From the NCBI RefSeq assembly GCF_004193775.1, contig NC_041005.1, forward strand, positions 5,768,501 through 5,832,500: a DNA stretch of 64,000 bases. Reading direction: 5' to 3'. The DNA is from Glycine soja. Taxonomy: Eukaryota > Streptophyta > Magnoliopsida > Fabales > Fabaceae. The position numbers and the translations under genes are program-made. Positions 12,208 through 24,285 of the stretch are shown piece by piece (position 1 is the stretch's first letter; every line of letters begins with the position of its first letter). The notes beneath the pieces were generated by a model. It did not search any database. It was not told where the DNA came from and was given only the letters and a program-made list of their open reading frames with translations.

Positions 12208-14003
12208 TGGGTATAGAATTCATTATTCTGATATTACTACTTATTATCTAATAAAAGTTAATTATAAGCTTTAGTTTGATTTTTTTTTCGTAGATTAATC
12301 GATATATTTAACATTTGAAAAGATAAAATAAATGTAAGCTTTTTTAGATACCAAATAAATGAAATATTTAATGTAATAATAATAATATTTATTTTATGTT
12401 TTTTAAATACGTCGACTTATTAGGCTAAAAAAAATTAAATAGTCAAGATCTTTTTTAATTAAATAGGCTTTAATAAAAACTTTATTGGCTTGATTTTTAT
12501 TTTTTTTTAAAGAGCAATGATACTGATGCAATAAAATATACAATTAAGAGAGAAAGAGATAATACAAAAAATTGAATTTAAATTATAATAAATGATAGGA
12601 TTTAGTAGAGAGATACATATAAGATATAATATATAAATTATTGTACAAACTTGTTGTATGTGTATCATATATTTCTTTTGAAAAAACTTGACCTGACTTA
12701 GACTTGGTGTAGGCTATTCACCTTGGCCGTAGGCTGCAATCAAATGATCTGACCTATTACCACACTTGAATGGAACTGATAATGGAACTGAGTTTATATC
12801 ATTTGAGCAAAGTCTCAATTTGAGTCAATGACAACAAAGTGTGGTTGAGAGAAAACCTCCCATTAAAAGTCATTAACTTGATGCTCGAATGATAATTAGT
12901 TATTAATAAAATTGGTGAATATTTTATACTAATATAAAAAAAAAGTCAAATAAAAGATACATTAATGCCACTTTTCATTTATCAAGGGGTCTAAATATCT
13001 AATTCAACTTATTGAACAAATATGTAAGTGATTGTAAATCATCATTATATATATAAAGGAAGCTGAGTTATTGTAAATCTCAGTGTTATGAAAACCAGTT
13101 CAATCATTAATTTAATAGAAGCACTAAGTTAGAGTAGTGGCCGACTTATTGACCTGATGATTTATATACCTAACTTAAGATAATATGATTAATCCATATT
13201 TTTACATTCCAAAATTAAATTTATTGTCATGATGAAATTATAAAATAGTCATTTAATTGAGTATTATCATTAATTTATTTAGAAAATTCTTATTTTCTAG
13301 GACTAAATACAAAAATTATCGAATAACCATAAACAAGTCTACTGAAAATATATAAAAACACATAAATACTAAATTATATTATAATACATTTGGTAATAAT
13401 TAGTTACTATATATCATTATTAAGATAAAAAAAATATTAAAGGAACATATTATATGATATTCAATAATTAGTTATTAAAAACTTAAAATGATATAAGAAA
13501 TGGGAAAAAAAATCTCAACCAAGTTAAATCGAGCTAACTCGATTCAAATCATTGGATTTGATCAAAATTAACTGAATCAATCTGAGTCATTGTATTTCCA
13601 ATCTTATACCTTAATCGGACCATCCAAGACATGGATTGCAATTGACCCAAAAGACTAATCTAATTTTTATAACAATACTTGTCTTTAATTCTACCAATAA
13701 AAACAAAACCTCATGATACATATCTCTCTTGTCTTCGGAACAAAAAATTAACCACCCCTTTAATTATCATGTAAGAATATGATTCAAATAATCGTTTGGT
13801 ATTTTTGTTTTGAAAGTCACTAATAATTATAATTGTTTTAGAAAGTAGAAGGTACGCTCGGGCACGGAGGAAGAGAGACCATAGACGTCGTGCTCAGAAC
13901 CAGGTTTGAAGAGAAAACGTTGATCCGATTCCGAATTTGCAAATTAGAATAGAATTCTTCTTCCTTCCCTTTGGTTCCCGTATCAGTATCAAAGTCCAGG
14001 ACG

Positions 14004-14169
14004 ATGTCGTTTGGGTCCTCTCTGTTGTCTCATTCGCATGCCCTTCGATTCTTGTCCAACAACAACAGAAACAGAACCTCCCGCTTCAAAGCCACTGCCA
14101 AAGTTCCCGATTTCCTCTCTGCAGATTGGTAACTATTCTTCTTCCGTTCCTCACCACAATCCTCCCTTT

Positions 14170-14201
<32 letters not shown>

Positions 14202-15301
14202 TCATTCCAATTTGCAGGTTTGAATCGCGCAAGAAAATACCCTTTGGACCACGATTAGATGTAACCACTAACCCCAATCCTCTTTTTCTTTTTTTCTTTT
14301 TTAGTTTTGCTAAATGAATGTTTGGTATAGTTTAGTGCAGAAGATGCGGTGCATTACCAGCTTGAAGCCTTGAAGTATAATGACCAGCCTCGTCCAGACT
14401 ATGGAATCGAGGTTATGTACAGGTTTGCTGGATTTGATCCCTTTGAAAGGTCTCCCTATTTTGGCCCTTTCTTTGATTTGGGCCAGGTTAGTACTCATAA
14501 TCTTCATATTCTCTTTTTAATTTGTTATTAATTAATTAATAGATACATACTGTTACTGAGATATGTTAATGTTGAAATTGATGCTAATCCGTACAACTAT
14601 TCTCGTGTGTGTTCAGTTTGAACGGTTTAGGCGAATTTTTCACCATTCTACTTATCGGGTCTTACTAGGTCACAAGGAGAGAAAGATCATGAGCACTTTG
14701 TTCGTCGAGGAGGTACAATGTTTTGTTTTTCTTCATCATCTTTTTTCCAAGTTTTTCTCTGTTGTCTAAACTGAAATTATGGGTTGATGAACTTCATGCA
14801 GAACAAATACAAGCAGCGGGTTTGGATTCGTGGAAGTCGACCAGAGGAAGAGGAGATATTTCAACTTACAATGGTTCAGGTTTGATCATAATTTCTTCTA
14901 CTACTTCATAGTTCATATCATAGTCATAATTGTCATGCCATTTAATATGTGTTTGTTTGGTTCAGTTTATTTGCAAAAAATTATGCCTTTTTTATTTGTT
15001 TGGAAAATAAGTAACAATGATATGTAGTTAAGGCAGTTTGTGAACTGGGGATTGCTGCAGGAATGGTGTTTAATTTTGATAGTACCTTTCTTAATAGATA
15101 TTTGAGTTGTTGATTTCATAAATTTAGTATATATCATTAGTTGCCTGTTGTTATCTGTTTGATTTAATTTAATTTAACCCAAGTATGTATCTCATCTTTG
15201 TTTGTCACTGGCAGAAGGTTGGAGGATGCTGGGATGGTTACTGGTTAACAGAGTCTCTGCTTCACGATACGGATACATTTGCCGGTGGATTAGCATATTG
15301 A
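14004..15301 (+). CDS. Conserved plant protein of unknown function, probably plastid-targeted
   Basis: Six exons: 14004-14128, 14218-14260, 14331-14486, 14617-14712, 14802-14879 and 15215-15301, total 585 nt and 194 residues; every junction has GT..AG and keeps frame. The first 33 residues are rich in Ser, Asn, Arg and Leu with almost no acidic residues, as in a chloroplast transit peptide. The mature part is compact and polar, with phrases such as YRFAGFDPFERSPYFGPFF, GQFERFRRIFHH, LLGHKERKI, QRVWIRGSRPEEEE and GYWLTESLLHD, and ends AGGLAY. I see no membrane segment and no catalytic motif I can name. I recall near-identical plant proteins annotated only as hypothetical, possibly At2g25605 beside VHA-c''; that identity is from memory and unverified. 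The gene's position next to the VHA-c'' relic would fit it. An AT microsatellite sits in intron 1. Confidence 0.88.
14176..14201. repeat. (AT)n microsatellite in intron 1 of the 194-residue protein gene
   Basis: About 13 AT units, ending 16 bases before the exon 2 acceptor at 14218. It lies where a polypyrimidine tract and branch site would normally be. Confidence 0.9.
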
Positions 15302-16509
15302 AAGTCATCTAATGCAGGAATCAGGCTCGTGAGGTTCCACTGTCAAAAGCATGAAATGATCTGCATTCCTGCAACTACTATCCTAATCTGTAAAATTTGT
15401 GTACATATGTAAGAAATTCAGCTGTTAATATGTGTATATAATTGGTCCTCGCTAATCAAATGTAAACATTCTTGTATATTTTGCTGAATGTTGCAGGAGC
15501 TAGCATACTTTAATGCTTATGCTCACATCTGTATACTTGTGCACTGTACACACCATCTTGTGCGTCGTCTGATTCATTTATACTACAGAATGGTTCAAAA
15601 TCTCTTGGCCCTTGGTTAATCAAAACCTTAACTTATCCTTTGACCTTTTGGAGCTCAAAGTTGTAGAATGGTTTCAAAGTTTTATATTACCTTTTCGTGG
15701 TACTCTTTTTCAATCGTGTTGATATCTGACAACACTGAGAATGTGAGCAACCTAGATTGCAGGGAATTGTATGGCATTAATAGAAATTACATCACAGCAC
15801 ACCATGTATGTACAAAATATGTGTATGAGCTAGAAATTAAAATTGTATCGTTTGCAATTGCTTGCCGAAAGATGCAAACAGCTGCGTGAGACAGATTCTA
15901 ATTGACACTGGGGTGTGTGATTCTGTTTTCATCATCACCTCATTGGATGCGACTAAGACAGATAAAACACGGTGGCACACGTTTGTGTGGTGCTAGAATC
16001 AGTTCTGCCAATTCAGAAGCTACATCACGTGGCTGTTCTTCTGTTTAGTTGTGTGAAGACGGGTCAAAGATGGCCCAACTAACCAACAAGAAACCAAACA
16101 AGTGCAACTAACTAAAGCGACACCATTCAAATACTACCAAAATCACACTGCTTATTGCCTAATTACTCTTCTTTTTTAGTATTTTTGTTTTTAATTTCAG
16201 CCTATATCATTATCACATTCCCTTTCACACGTATTGGACACTTCACGTTCCGTTTTCAACACATCCCGTTTCACTTTCTCAAAATTATAATCAGGGTTTT
16301 AAGACATTTACATAAGGATATTCTCCAATCAAGATATTAATCACCATATGTAGCTGGGATATTCTCTAATATTTGATTCCTGAAGACACACAAGCCTTTG
16401 TAACAATTCAACTGTAAGCGATACAAACTAAAGGTGCAGTGAAGACCAGTAACTATATGCAGAATTTTACATTAGTAAAAGCATGGGTAAACTTAGAAGA
16501 CTTTAATCG
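15302..16509. other. 3' flank and intergenic
   Basis: It begins with the 3' UTR of the 194-residue protein gene. The sequence to about 15900 is less AT-rich than average and may be transcribed, but no frame resembles a protein. I see nothing further of note. Confidence 0.5.
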
Positions 16510-16620
16510 CTACAAGTGCAAAAACACGAGGACCATGCCTGTTGGTTGAACAGACATGATAATTCCCACAATACAACCAAGTATTCCAAGCACGCCACCA
16601 AAGACCTGAATCACAAGAAT
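16510..16620 (-). pseudogene. Relic of V-ATPase c'' subunit (VHA-c'') last exon
   Basis: Read from 16620 down to a stop ending at 16510, one frame gives 36 residues beginning ILVIQVFGGVLGILGCIVG, then IIMSVQ. This resembles the last transmembrane helix of plant V-ATPase proteolipid c'' (family pattern ILVIEIFGSALGLFGVIVGIIMSAQ). An AAG acceptor with a pyrimidine tract lies just upstream, so it looks like an original last exon. After the Gln the family's short WP-containing tail is replaced by an unrelated tail, PTGMVLVFLHL. I found none of the earlier exons up to 17.2 kb. The protein would couple ATP hydrolysis to proton pumping at vacuole or Golgi membranes; this fragment cannot. Similarity is by eye, about 60 percent over 25 residues. 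Confidence 0.55.
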
Positions 16621-16989
16621 CTTGGAAAGAGAGAGGAGTTATGAGCATGTGACATTACACAACTACTTGCAATTATTTGTATGCTAACCTACATATGATC
16701 ATGAAGCATTGCACTAAATCAGTTCAAACATATGTCAATGATACGGTCATGCAGGTACTGGCCAAGATGAAGATCACATTCGTTGGCAGTATCATAACAA
16801 AATCCCAAGTTGTAATTACTAACTTCATGTTGAATACTTGGAACCAACAATGACATCAACAGTGACTTGAGAAGGGCAAAATCTCTACCTGAAGGGTACA
16901 AGTACATAAATCCCTTGAGAAAAGAAAAAAAATGTATCATGAAAGGCTAATCATCAAAACAGAAGAAACAAAAGAGAGATGGAGGGAAA

Positions 16990-17163
16990 GCCTTGAGGTG
17001 GTGCTGGCTTGGAAGATTCCATAGCCCACTCTTCTGGTGCTTCCAGCCCATCACCCTTTAAGGCTTGTGAACAACAGGGACCCAAAAACAAAAGAAAATT
17101 TTCCGAAGGGGGTTTTGCTATTTCCTCCTCGTATTTGCTAAGCTCACCTCTAACTTTTTTCAA
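16990..17163 (-). other. Unidentified open stretch, possible gene fragment
   Basis: On the minus strand about 58 codons are open, including YEEEIAKPPSENFLLFLG and EAPEEWAMESSKPAPPQG. The composition is much less AT-rich than its surroundings. There is no ATG: the frame is closed by TAA just upstream of 17163 and no acceptor fits well. The plus strand is also open over 17009-17197 with an ATG and a reading such as IAHSSGASSPSPFK, and ends beside a TTTTTCTTACAG that looks like an acceptor. I do not recognise either reading. It may be a captured or decayed gene fragment; which strand was coding is unclear. Confidence 0.3.
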
Positions 17164-17199
17164 TTTTTCTTACAGAAGTACCCTTCACAATAATTAGTT

Positions 17200-17335
17200 T
17201 TTGTTGTGTATCTAGACAAGATTTGTCTACATATACAACAGAAATATATTTATGTTGTATATCTCGCAAGATCTTATCTAAATGCATTACCTGATGGAAA
17301 TATATTTCCATCATATATCTCGACAAATCTTATTA
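17200..17335. repeat. Three diverged palindromic repeat units
   Basis: A unit of the form TTGTATATCTCGACAAGATTT recurs three times about 55 bases apart, separated by palindromes. One is perfect: GATGGAAATATATTTCCATC at 17293-17312. The other, ACAGAAATATATTTATGT, is imperfect. This looks like the remains of a foldback or MITE-type element. Confidence 0.5.
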
Positions 17336-17913
17336 AGATACACAATGGGCCATGTTATTCAATGAAAATTGGTTTTCATATATATTAAACTTATTCATGA
17401 ATCGAATGGAACTATATAAAACTCCAGTTGTTTAACATATTATATTTAAAATTATAAAAATGATTTAATTATTATTAATTTAACTGTAGTTGAATGATTG
17501 AATCTTGAACTAATACCTTCTTCTTCATTGATTGAATGGAAAATCTAATTTTATAAACATTGATTTGCCTCATTTGTCGAGGGCCACTAATGAAATGTGA
17601 GATTTCCTTGGAGGGGAAGGTCTAGCTCTAAAAAGCCCAGCTAGCTAGAGGTTGTCATCATGTACGCAATCTTAAATGATTGAGCATTGGGACAGAGCTT
17701 GCCATGTACTTTACTACCAATGCTCATATTTCCCCTGTTGATTGTGTCTCCCTTTCTATCTTTATATCAACTTTCCAAGTTGTTGACCATGTCCATGTAC
17801 AAAGGATCATAGCTGCTCTTTTCTTTTTTCTTTCTGTTGTGCTTCTCACCTTACCTGTCGTATTATTTATAAGTTATGTATATGTGCTGTCTATTTCTTA
17901 ATCCATATATACA

Positions 17914-18127
17914 TGTATTGTGTATATAACTCATATGATTATGATGATAAAATATTGTAATAAGTCAACTTGCGGAATATATAGTTGGAGGGCGTTAATG
18001 TTCCTGCTCTCAAAAAGAATAAAGAGAAAATTAAATGTATTACCTATATATAGGAAGCATACTTTTATGTTTTATACCAAGATAAAACATTGCTTGAAAA
18101 GAAAAGTAAAATGGTATAAATATTAAC

Positions 18128-18169
<42 letters not shown>

Positions 18170-18315
18170 GTTGTATATAAAGTGTATGATTGTGATAAGA
18201 TGTTATAATGAATCAACCAAAAGGGAATATAGTTGGAGGACGTTAATGTACCTACTACTAAAAGTAATAAGAAAAAATGCACTACCTAGAGAGTAGACTT
18301 TTATAGTTTTTTAAT
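17914..18315. repeat. Diverged direct duplication, about 150 bp twice, around a palindrome
   Basis: Copy 1 (about 17914-18073) and copy 2 (about 18168-18315) share the same run of phrases: TGTATATAA, ATGATT, TGATAA, ATATAGTTGGAGG then CGTTAATGT, AATAAGA or AATAAAGA, TACCTA and ACTTTTAT. Identity looks near 70-75 percent. Between them lies the (TA)n palindrome at 18125-18172. Confidence 0.7.
18125..18172. repeat. Perfect 48-bp palindrome made of (TA)n with AACGTG/CACGTT ends
   Basis: AACGTG at 18125-18130, eighteen TA units, then CACGTT at 18167-18172. The whole is its own reverse complement and would extrude as a cruciform or fold as RNA. Confidence 0.9.
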
Positions 18316-20948
18316 TATAAAGTAGTTTGAAAAAACAGAAAAAAATAATAATAGTATTAATAGGTTAATATATATTGCTTGGAAGGCAATTAATTATCCT
18401 AACCGTTGGACTGCTGACGCTATTTTGTTAGCATTTAATTGAAATACGGCTTTATTATTATATCCAAACAGACCTAAGCAGATTATTAAACAATGGTTTA
18501 TATAATTATTAGTATCTAACTTTTTAAAACCCAGTTGTTAATTTTATTTTATGCAGTAATACTGCATTTGATTCTCCTGCTTGATGCTTTCTCAAGCCAT
18601 TGTCAAAATGGAACAAAAGTAGTTAACTAGCTAGTGCCACTAAAATGATATCATATTTTGTTTGTATCCTAATGTTCTAGTTAGCATTTTCTTTCTTTTT
18701 TTATAAAACTAGTTAGCATTTTCAACGAATCACTAACGCATGCATGGAATATGCTATCATAAAATTCCCGATTTCGGCCCAATACCTTGATGGCTTGATA
18801 AAATCAAACTCTTCTTTTCCATGATAGGGATTGATGATCTGCCTGGCTAACTATCTCTTTTATGTGGCCAATAACAATAATTCTTTTGGAAACAGAAAAA
18901 AACAAAGCAAAACTTTTCCATCTGAACTGCTGTTTAATTAATTTAAAAAAATGACAAACATCAACGTAACTTACCTCACTTATATGTCATATCAGTTGTT
19001 TTAGTCACAATTCATTAGTTCAAAAGCATATTTGTAACTCAAGGAACTGGATTCTCTTCCTCCCAAGTTTGTATTATCCTCCCAATTTTTTTAAAAAAAG
19101 AGTTAGCCTAACTAGTTAACACATTTCTATCAAAATATGGTCTGCACAAAATACACATCATCTTTCCTCAGTCATCCCCCGCACATTGAAAATAAACTAG
19201 AGCTTGCTTTTGTCTCTACCAAATTAGATTAAAGTTCTTCAAGAAATTATTGTCTCTAATTTAATTATTAATTATAGCTTATTCTTAAACCAAACTAGAA
19301 GTATGTTCACCCATCAAATAATATGTATACATTTATTAACCTAGTTTAAAGTTCTTCACATTTATCTTCGTACATTTATCTTTATACATATATTAAAATG
19401 ATCGATATGTAAGTCTAGTAATAAGTTACCGAATCAAATACACAAATCAAATGATTGTTTAGGTTGAGCAGTTTATCAAAATGAGGCTTATATGAAGCAA
19501 ATACACAAAACATTATTTTTCCATATTATTAATTTTACAGATGAATTTGACCGTCTATTATAATTTAAAAATTAAATTCATTAACAATTTATAACTTTAG
19601 GAACTATTTTGTAATTTTATTAAATTTAAGGACCAATTTAATTAATTATTACCATTTTAGAAACTAGATTGGGGAATTACTCAAACATTTAAACTTATTT
19701 TTACTTATAACTTTATTTATTTATTTATCTGGGTGATAATTATTCACTTATGACATAAAAAAAAGGTTTTGCACGCGCGGGTATATGTTAAATTTAAACA
19801 ATATATAATTAATAAAAATAATCCTCTTTATTTTTTTTAAAGCTAGGAAGGCACATTTAATTAATAAAGAAATGTCAATCACAAGATGTGTCCAAGAAAC
19901 ATTGTATTTTTGCTGCTAAATGCTTGGGATATATAAAATTAAGAAAGAGACCTAATGAGTATAGTTCAGCCGATATAACAATTTAGTTTGTAAAAAAATA
20001 TATAAATTTGATTTTTAAAAAATATCAAAAATTAGTTACAGTTCAAAAGATTAAAATTTATAAAATACCTTAAAATCTTACAAGAGAATCAATCATTCTA
20101 TATTTAACCATTTTTATTGTTTTTTTACAAAAGAACATAATTGACCCCTATAATCTAATACGGATCTGATTTTTCTTTGTTATCTTTTTTTTAATTTGTC
20201 TTTATGTTATTCATTCAAAATAAAATTGCATAACAGTTATATTAATATTTATTTTGTGTTAATATTTAATCATAAATTCACTTCATAAAAATCATAAAAA
20301 CGATACCATTTTAAAAAAATAACACAAGAATAACTTAAAAGAGACAGAAGTGAAGTCAATCTCCATCTAATACACCTATGCTGCCTTGTTTCCCCGATTT
20401 AAGAATGCCACTGTAATGGCACGCATCCCCCTCCACCCAAAAACGTGCAGTATGATATCTTTATGCTGCAGTGCTAATCAATGAGGATTCATAACCCAAC
20501 AACACTGCCACATGTCAACATTTTTCTTTTACTGTCCCGTGCCTCTCTATTTAAATAATTAAACACCTTTTGGACGAGACTAATATTTGTTTTTAAGATA
20601 CTAACATCGATCCTCAAGTACTGTTGCTTTATTGCAGGATTTATCTTCGTACAGACCCTTTCAATTGCCTAAACTGAAAGCTTTTTGCTTGTCGATAGAT
20701 CTCATATTTTAAATATTAATTAATCCTATATATATAATAATACGCGTGCGTTTGTAATTCGTCTCATCACTTCTGATGAAATATTTTAATTAATTAGTTA
20801 TCTGTGAGGTAAATTAATCATGAAGGTGATCCATGACACATTAACATTATTTTAGGTCAAGCAAAGCCCAACCCAGCACATGCACATGAATGTGGGGGGA
20901 ATACGTAGAATAATACTAAGAGAAGTAATATATAGTAAGTATGATGAT

Positions 20949-21018
20949 ATATACCCGTTGACCCATGAACCAAAAGATCTTTTCCGGATCCATGGGGTTT
21001 TTTGGTACACATGGGTAT
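20949..21018. other. Possible short hairpin
   Basis: The plus strand reads ACCCATGAACCAAAA at 20961-20975 and, after about 20 bases, TTTTGGTACACATGGGT ending at 21016. These pair over about 14 base pairs with a two- to three-base bulge. A 61-codon ORF overlaps on the minus strand but resembles nothing I know. It may be chance; no known plant miRNA sequence is visible in either arm. Confidence 0.25.
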
Positions 21019-24000
21019 CTCTTTCATCCTAGATCCACACAACTCATCTTCCCTTTATGATTTGAATCCACATCCTACAACATTGTGCCAATTACATGTA
21101 TAGCTATTCTCTTCCAGGTGGAAAATATTATGTCATGGGACACACTGTTCCATTTAAATATTAACAATTATGTCAAGTCAAATGTATTCCGGTTTGTTTC
21201 GAACCAAATATATATCACATTTTTGCAAATGTATAAATGTATATAGATTATATGAATATACTGTAGCATATTTTATTGTCTTATTTTTGTGATATAATAA
21301 CAAGTGAAGTAAGAAATGACGCAAATTCGCTGCTGCTGATCTCCAACAACTTTCCTCTGCAACAAAATTTGTCTTCTATCACTTCTTTGTTGTCTGATTG
21401 GTTAACGTGTGCTGTTTTGTGTTAGGCTGTTCATATTCAAAGATACAGTAGAAAGGAGTTTTTTCTTATATGATATGATATCCTTTGAATCTTGACTATT
21501 ATAACTTAAATATAATAATTAAAAATTAAGAAATTAATTTTAAATATCAATACTAAAAAATTACTAAAAATTAAATTAATTACCCAAACATATAAATTTG
21601 CTATAATAGTGTGAGGAGGAAACATACATGTTAAAATCAGATCAGATCATTCCGTTAATTAGAAAAATCGAAACATTTATCATCCAAGAGTTTTGAAAAA
21701 TCGAAACATCCATGATTAGAAAAAATTAATCAAGAACAAGTCAAATCGATATAAAATCAACAAAAATTACTGTTGAACCAATATAGAGAACCAGTATTGA
21801 ACCAATCTTTATAAAAAAAATATATATTTCTTAATTTTTATGTAGTCTTAAATATTTTAAAGATAAATAAAAATACATACTAAATATTTCACATAAGCAT
21901 CAATTATTTTCTTAACTATTATTAGTTTTTATATTATGAAACATATAATTTATTCATTTACATTAATTTATAATTTTTTAATCCTAATTTTTATAATTCT
22001 ATATTATTTTATTATTAAAAATATAAAATCGATGAAATCACAATTCAGCTATAATTGAATTGTTAAACTTTAAATCAGTATCTTCGTTGATGCAATCATT
22101 GGTCCAATTTTAAAATTATTTGAGAGAAAGTCATTCTTTAATTGCTTCCGCATATTATGTATTTTGCTTAAGCAACCATCCTCTTTATAGAATAAAATAT
22201 GTGAGGTCGGCAAACTAGTTCTGCTTATAATTTGGGAGTTCCATTTACAGATGGATATTTGCACTTGTTATTGGCAGGACCAAACTTCGAAGCCAATCTT
22301 CCCGAATCTAGAAAACCATACTTTTAAAAACATTTATCATCCATTTTTTCGTATAAAAAAAATAAAACTATATAATATTTCCTTTTCTTCTGTTGATTTT
22401 ATTTTATTTTTAATTGAGAGAATCCAAATTTTATTAAATACCATCAAATTTCTTGGGTTCTTGGGTTCTGTATTCTAAGTAGATATCCCCGTCTATTGCT
22501 TTATTACTAGCAAAAATGATTAATAGATTCCGGTTGAACATTTTATTTTATAGTTCAAGTCAGAACATTAATCAATTAAGAGGATCCATTCTTTATAGCA
22601 CACCCATTATATATTTACACGAGACAACTTTTATATTTTCAGAAAATTAATAACATATGTCGTAGAAATTAGTCAAGATCATATAATTCCAAACAACAAT
22701 AATTTTTCAGGTGACTTAATTGTATTCACAACAACTTGAAAATGAAAGAGATGAATTTCATGATTTTATGATGTTCAATTCTTTCTAAATGTAACACTTC
22801 CAACTTGTATATAGATAAGAGATTAAAGAAATGAATTGATACTACTTATATTAACAAAATACATCTATTTTTCGATAACTTATCACTTAAAAATTTCATA
22901 ATTAAGTATGTTTGATTTGAAGTAGTTATGATATGGATGACTTTTTGAAAAGTTTCCCAAGCATATGAGTGAGGATAAAACACACAGAAAAGTCTCATAT
23001 TAGTTTATGGAGAAAGTAAATGATCTTGGGAGCAATCAAGCAGTGTTAGAGTGATTGATTGTCGAGATCTTGAAAAGGATTAGATACAGAAGGTTCTATC
23101 CAACAAGAATGTTGAATGAAGTATCATCACGTGAAATATCAATGTGAGAATCATCAAAAAGTAGAAAATCATTGACGTTGCATTTGGTCGTACATATTGT
23201 TGGAGGGAGATTAGTTAAGATAAGTAGTAGCTTTATTTGATACTTTTTTTTTTGTTTTTATTCCTTTTTTTTTTTAATTTCATGAATACTTTACACGAAT
23301 ATTATGATAGAAGAAAATAATATGAAAGAGAGAAGATTTGATTGTTAACTACTAAATTAACAATAATTGAAAAAAAAAACTATTTAACAAAAAAAAAGAA
23401 GGAAAATTTGATTTAGAATGCATTTGATTGTGCTAAATAATAATCGTGGACTTGTTTAAACTTGATTACAATTTTAGTATTTAATATGTCCAAAATAAAA
23501 TATTTATTTTAAATACATCTACCTGTAAAAAAAAGAAAGAAAATATACATTAAAATCATTCATTTTTTATTCAGATAGCTATTTTTTTTTTGAGACAATT
23601 CTATTTAATGCTCAGACATTAAATATATGAACACTTCTTTTTAGGTATATTGATTCAATAACTAATCGAATATGCTACAACAAAACTTGTCATTATTCCT
23701 ATAAAAAGAAAAAATGTTAATTACAAAGTGTGAAACATTATTATAATGTCATTTTATCATAATCTATTATATATGATAAATTTATTTATTTTTATGATAA
23801 TTATTTTAAAAATTATATTAACCATAATTTGTAATTAGATAACAGGATTTTACATCTATTAATGCACGAAGATTAAACTCTTATATAAATCTCATTGATT
23901 TCATTTTTATATCTTCCCCACTGTCAACATATTAGTGACTAACGTGAGAGGTTTCAAATGGGTATGATTTTGAGGACCTGTCCTCTTCAATAAGAAATGC

Positions 24001-24059
24001 ACATTATTGAGCCAACAGAGAAGATTGCATGTAGGATTGACTGAGAGCCCTTCCAGCAC

Positions 24060-24067
24060 TATATAAG
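24060..24067 (+). promoter_or_regulatory. TATA box of the ABCG gene
   Basis: TATATAAG lies about 220 bases before the start codon at 24286, which leaves a 5' leader of about 190 bases. A W-box core, TTGACT, sits about 20 bases upstream at 24037-24042. W-boxes bind WRKY factors and fit the stress-inducible expression common in PDR transporters, but a single copy is weak evidence. Confidence 0.55.
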
Positions 24068-24285
24068 TAGGTGCCCCCATTCCTAAAGTTCCATCAATCC
24101 TCTTCTACCTGTTGCTACAACAGAAAGAGAGGACACAACACAACCATTTATGTGACTTATCACCTCATTCTTAAACCAGGAATAAGCCATTCAATAGTTG
24201 CATTTATTGCATATGACAAGCTTATAATACATTAATCATATATCAGAATTAACTTGATTGCATAAATTGAAAGGGAAAGGTGGAG

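Larger units (their letters stand above)
8137..14003. other. Intergenic between DXS3-like gene and the 194-residue protein gene
   Basis: The first few hundred bases should hold the promoter and 5' UTR of the minus-strand DXS3-like gene; I see no TATA box I would defend. The rest is AT-rich and without a convincing ORF. AT microsatellites lie at 11450-11490 and 12171-12199. Around 12410-12780 are phrases such as TTATTAGGCT, AATAGGCTTTAATA and GACCTGACTTAGACTTGG that look like a decayed dispersed repeat. Confidence 0.55.
16621..24059. other. Intergenic between the VHA-c'' relic and the ABCG gene
   Basis: About 7.4 kb without a gene I can support. An open stretch of unknown origin lies at about 16960-17163, palindromic repeats at 17200-17330, a diverged direct duplication with a 48-bp palindrome at 17914-18315, and a possible hairpin at 20949-21018. 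The remainder is AT-rich and featureless to my eye. Confidence 0.5.

Noticed and set aside
16719..16940. An upstream exon for the VHA-c'' relic (reading GFMYLYPSG)
   Set aside because: Splice phases do not agree with the relic or with the 17.0-kb stretch, and the residues do not match VHA-c''.
16954..17163. A complete small gene starting at 17163 on the minus strand
   Set aside because: The first codon is TTG, TAA lies just upstream in frame and no good acceptor was found, so I list it only as an unidentified open stretch.
20857..21042. A 61-residue minus-strand ORF as a secreted peptide
   Set aside because: The hydrophobic segment is near the C-terminus, not the N-terminus, and no known peptide motif is present.
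24280..24285. A start two codons earlier for the ABCG gene
   Set aside because: That codon is GTG; the ATG at 24286 has a good context and matches the family N-terminus.
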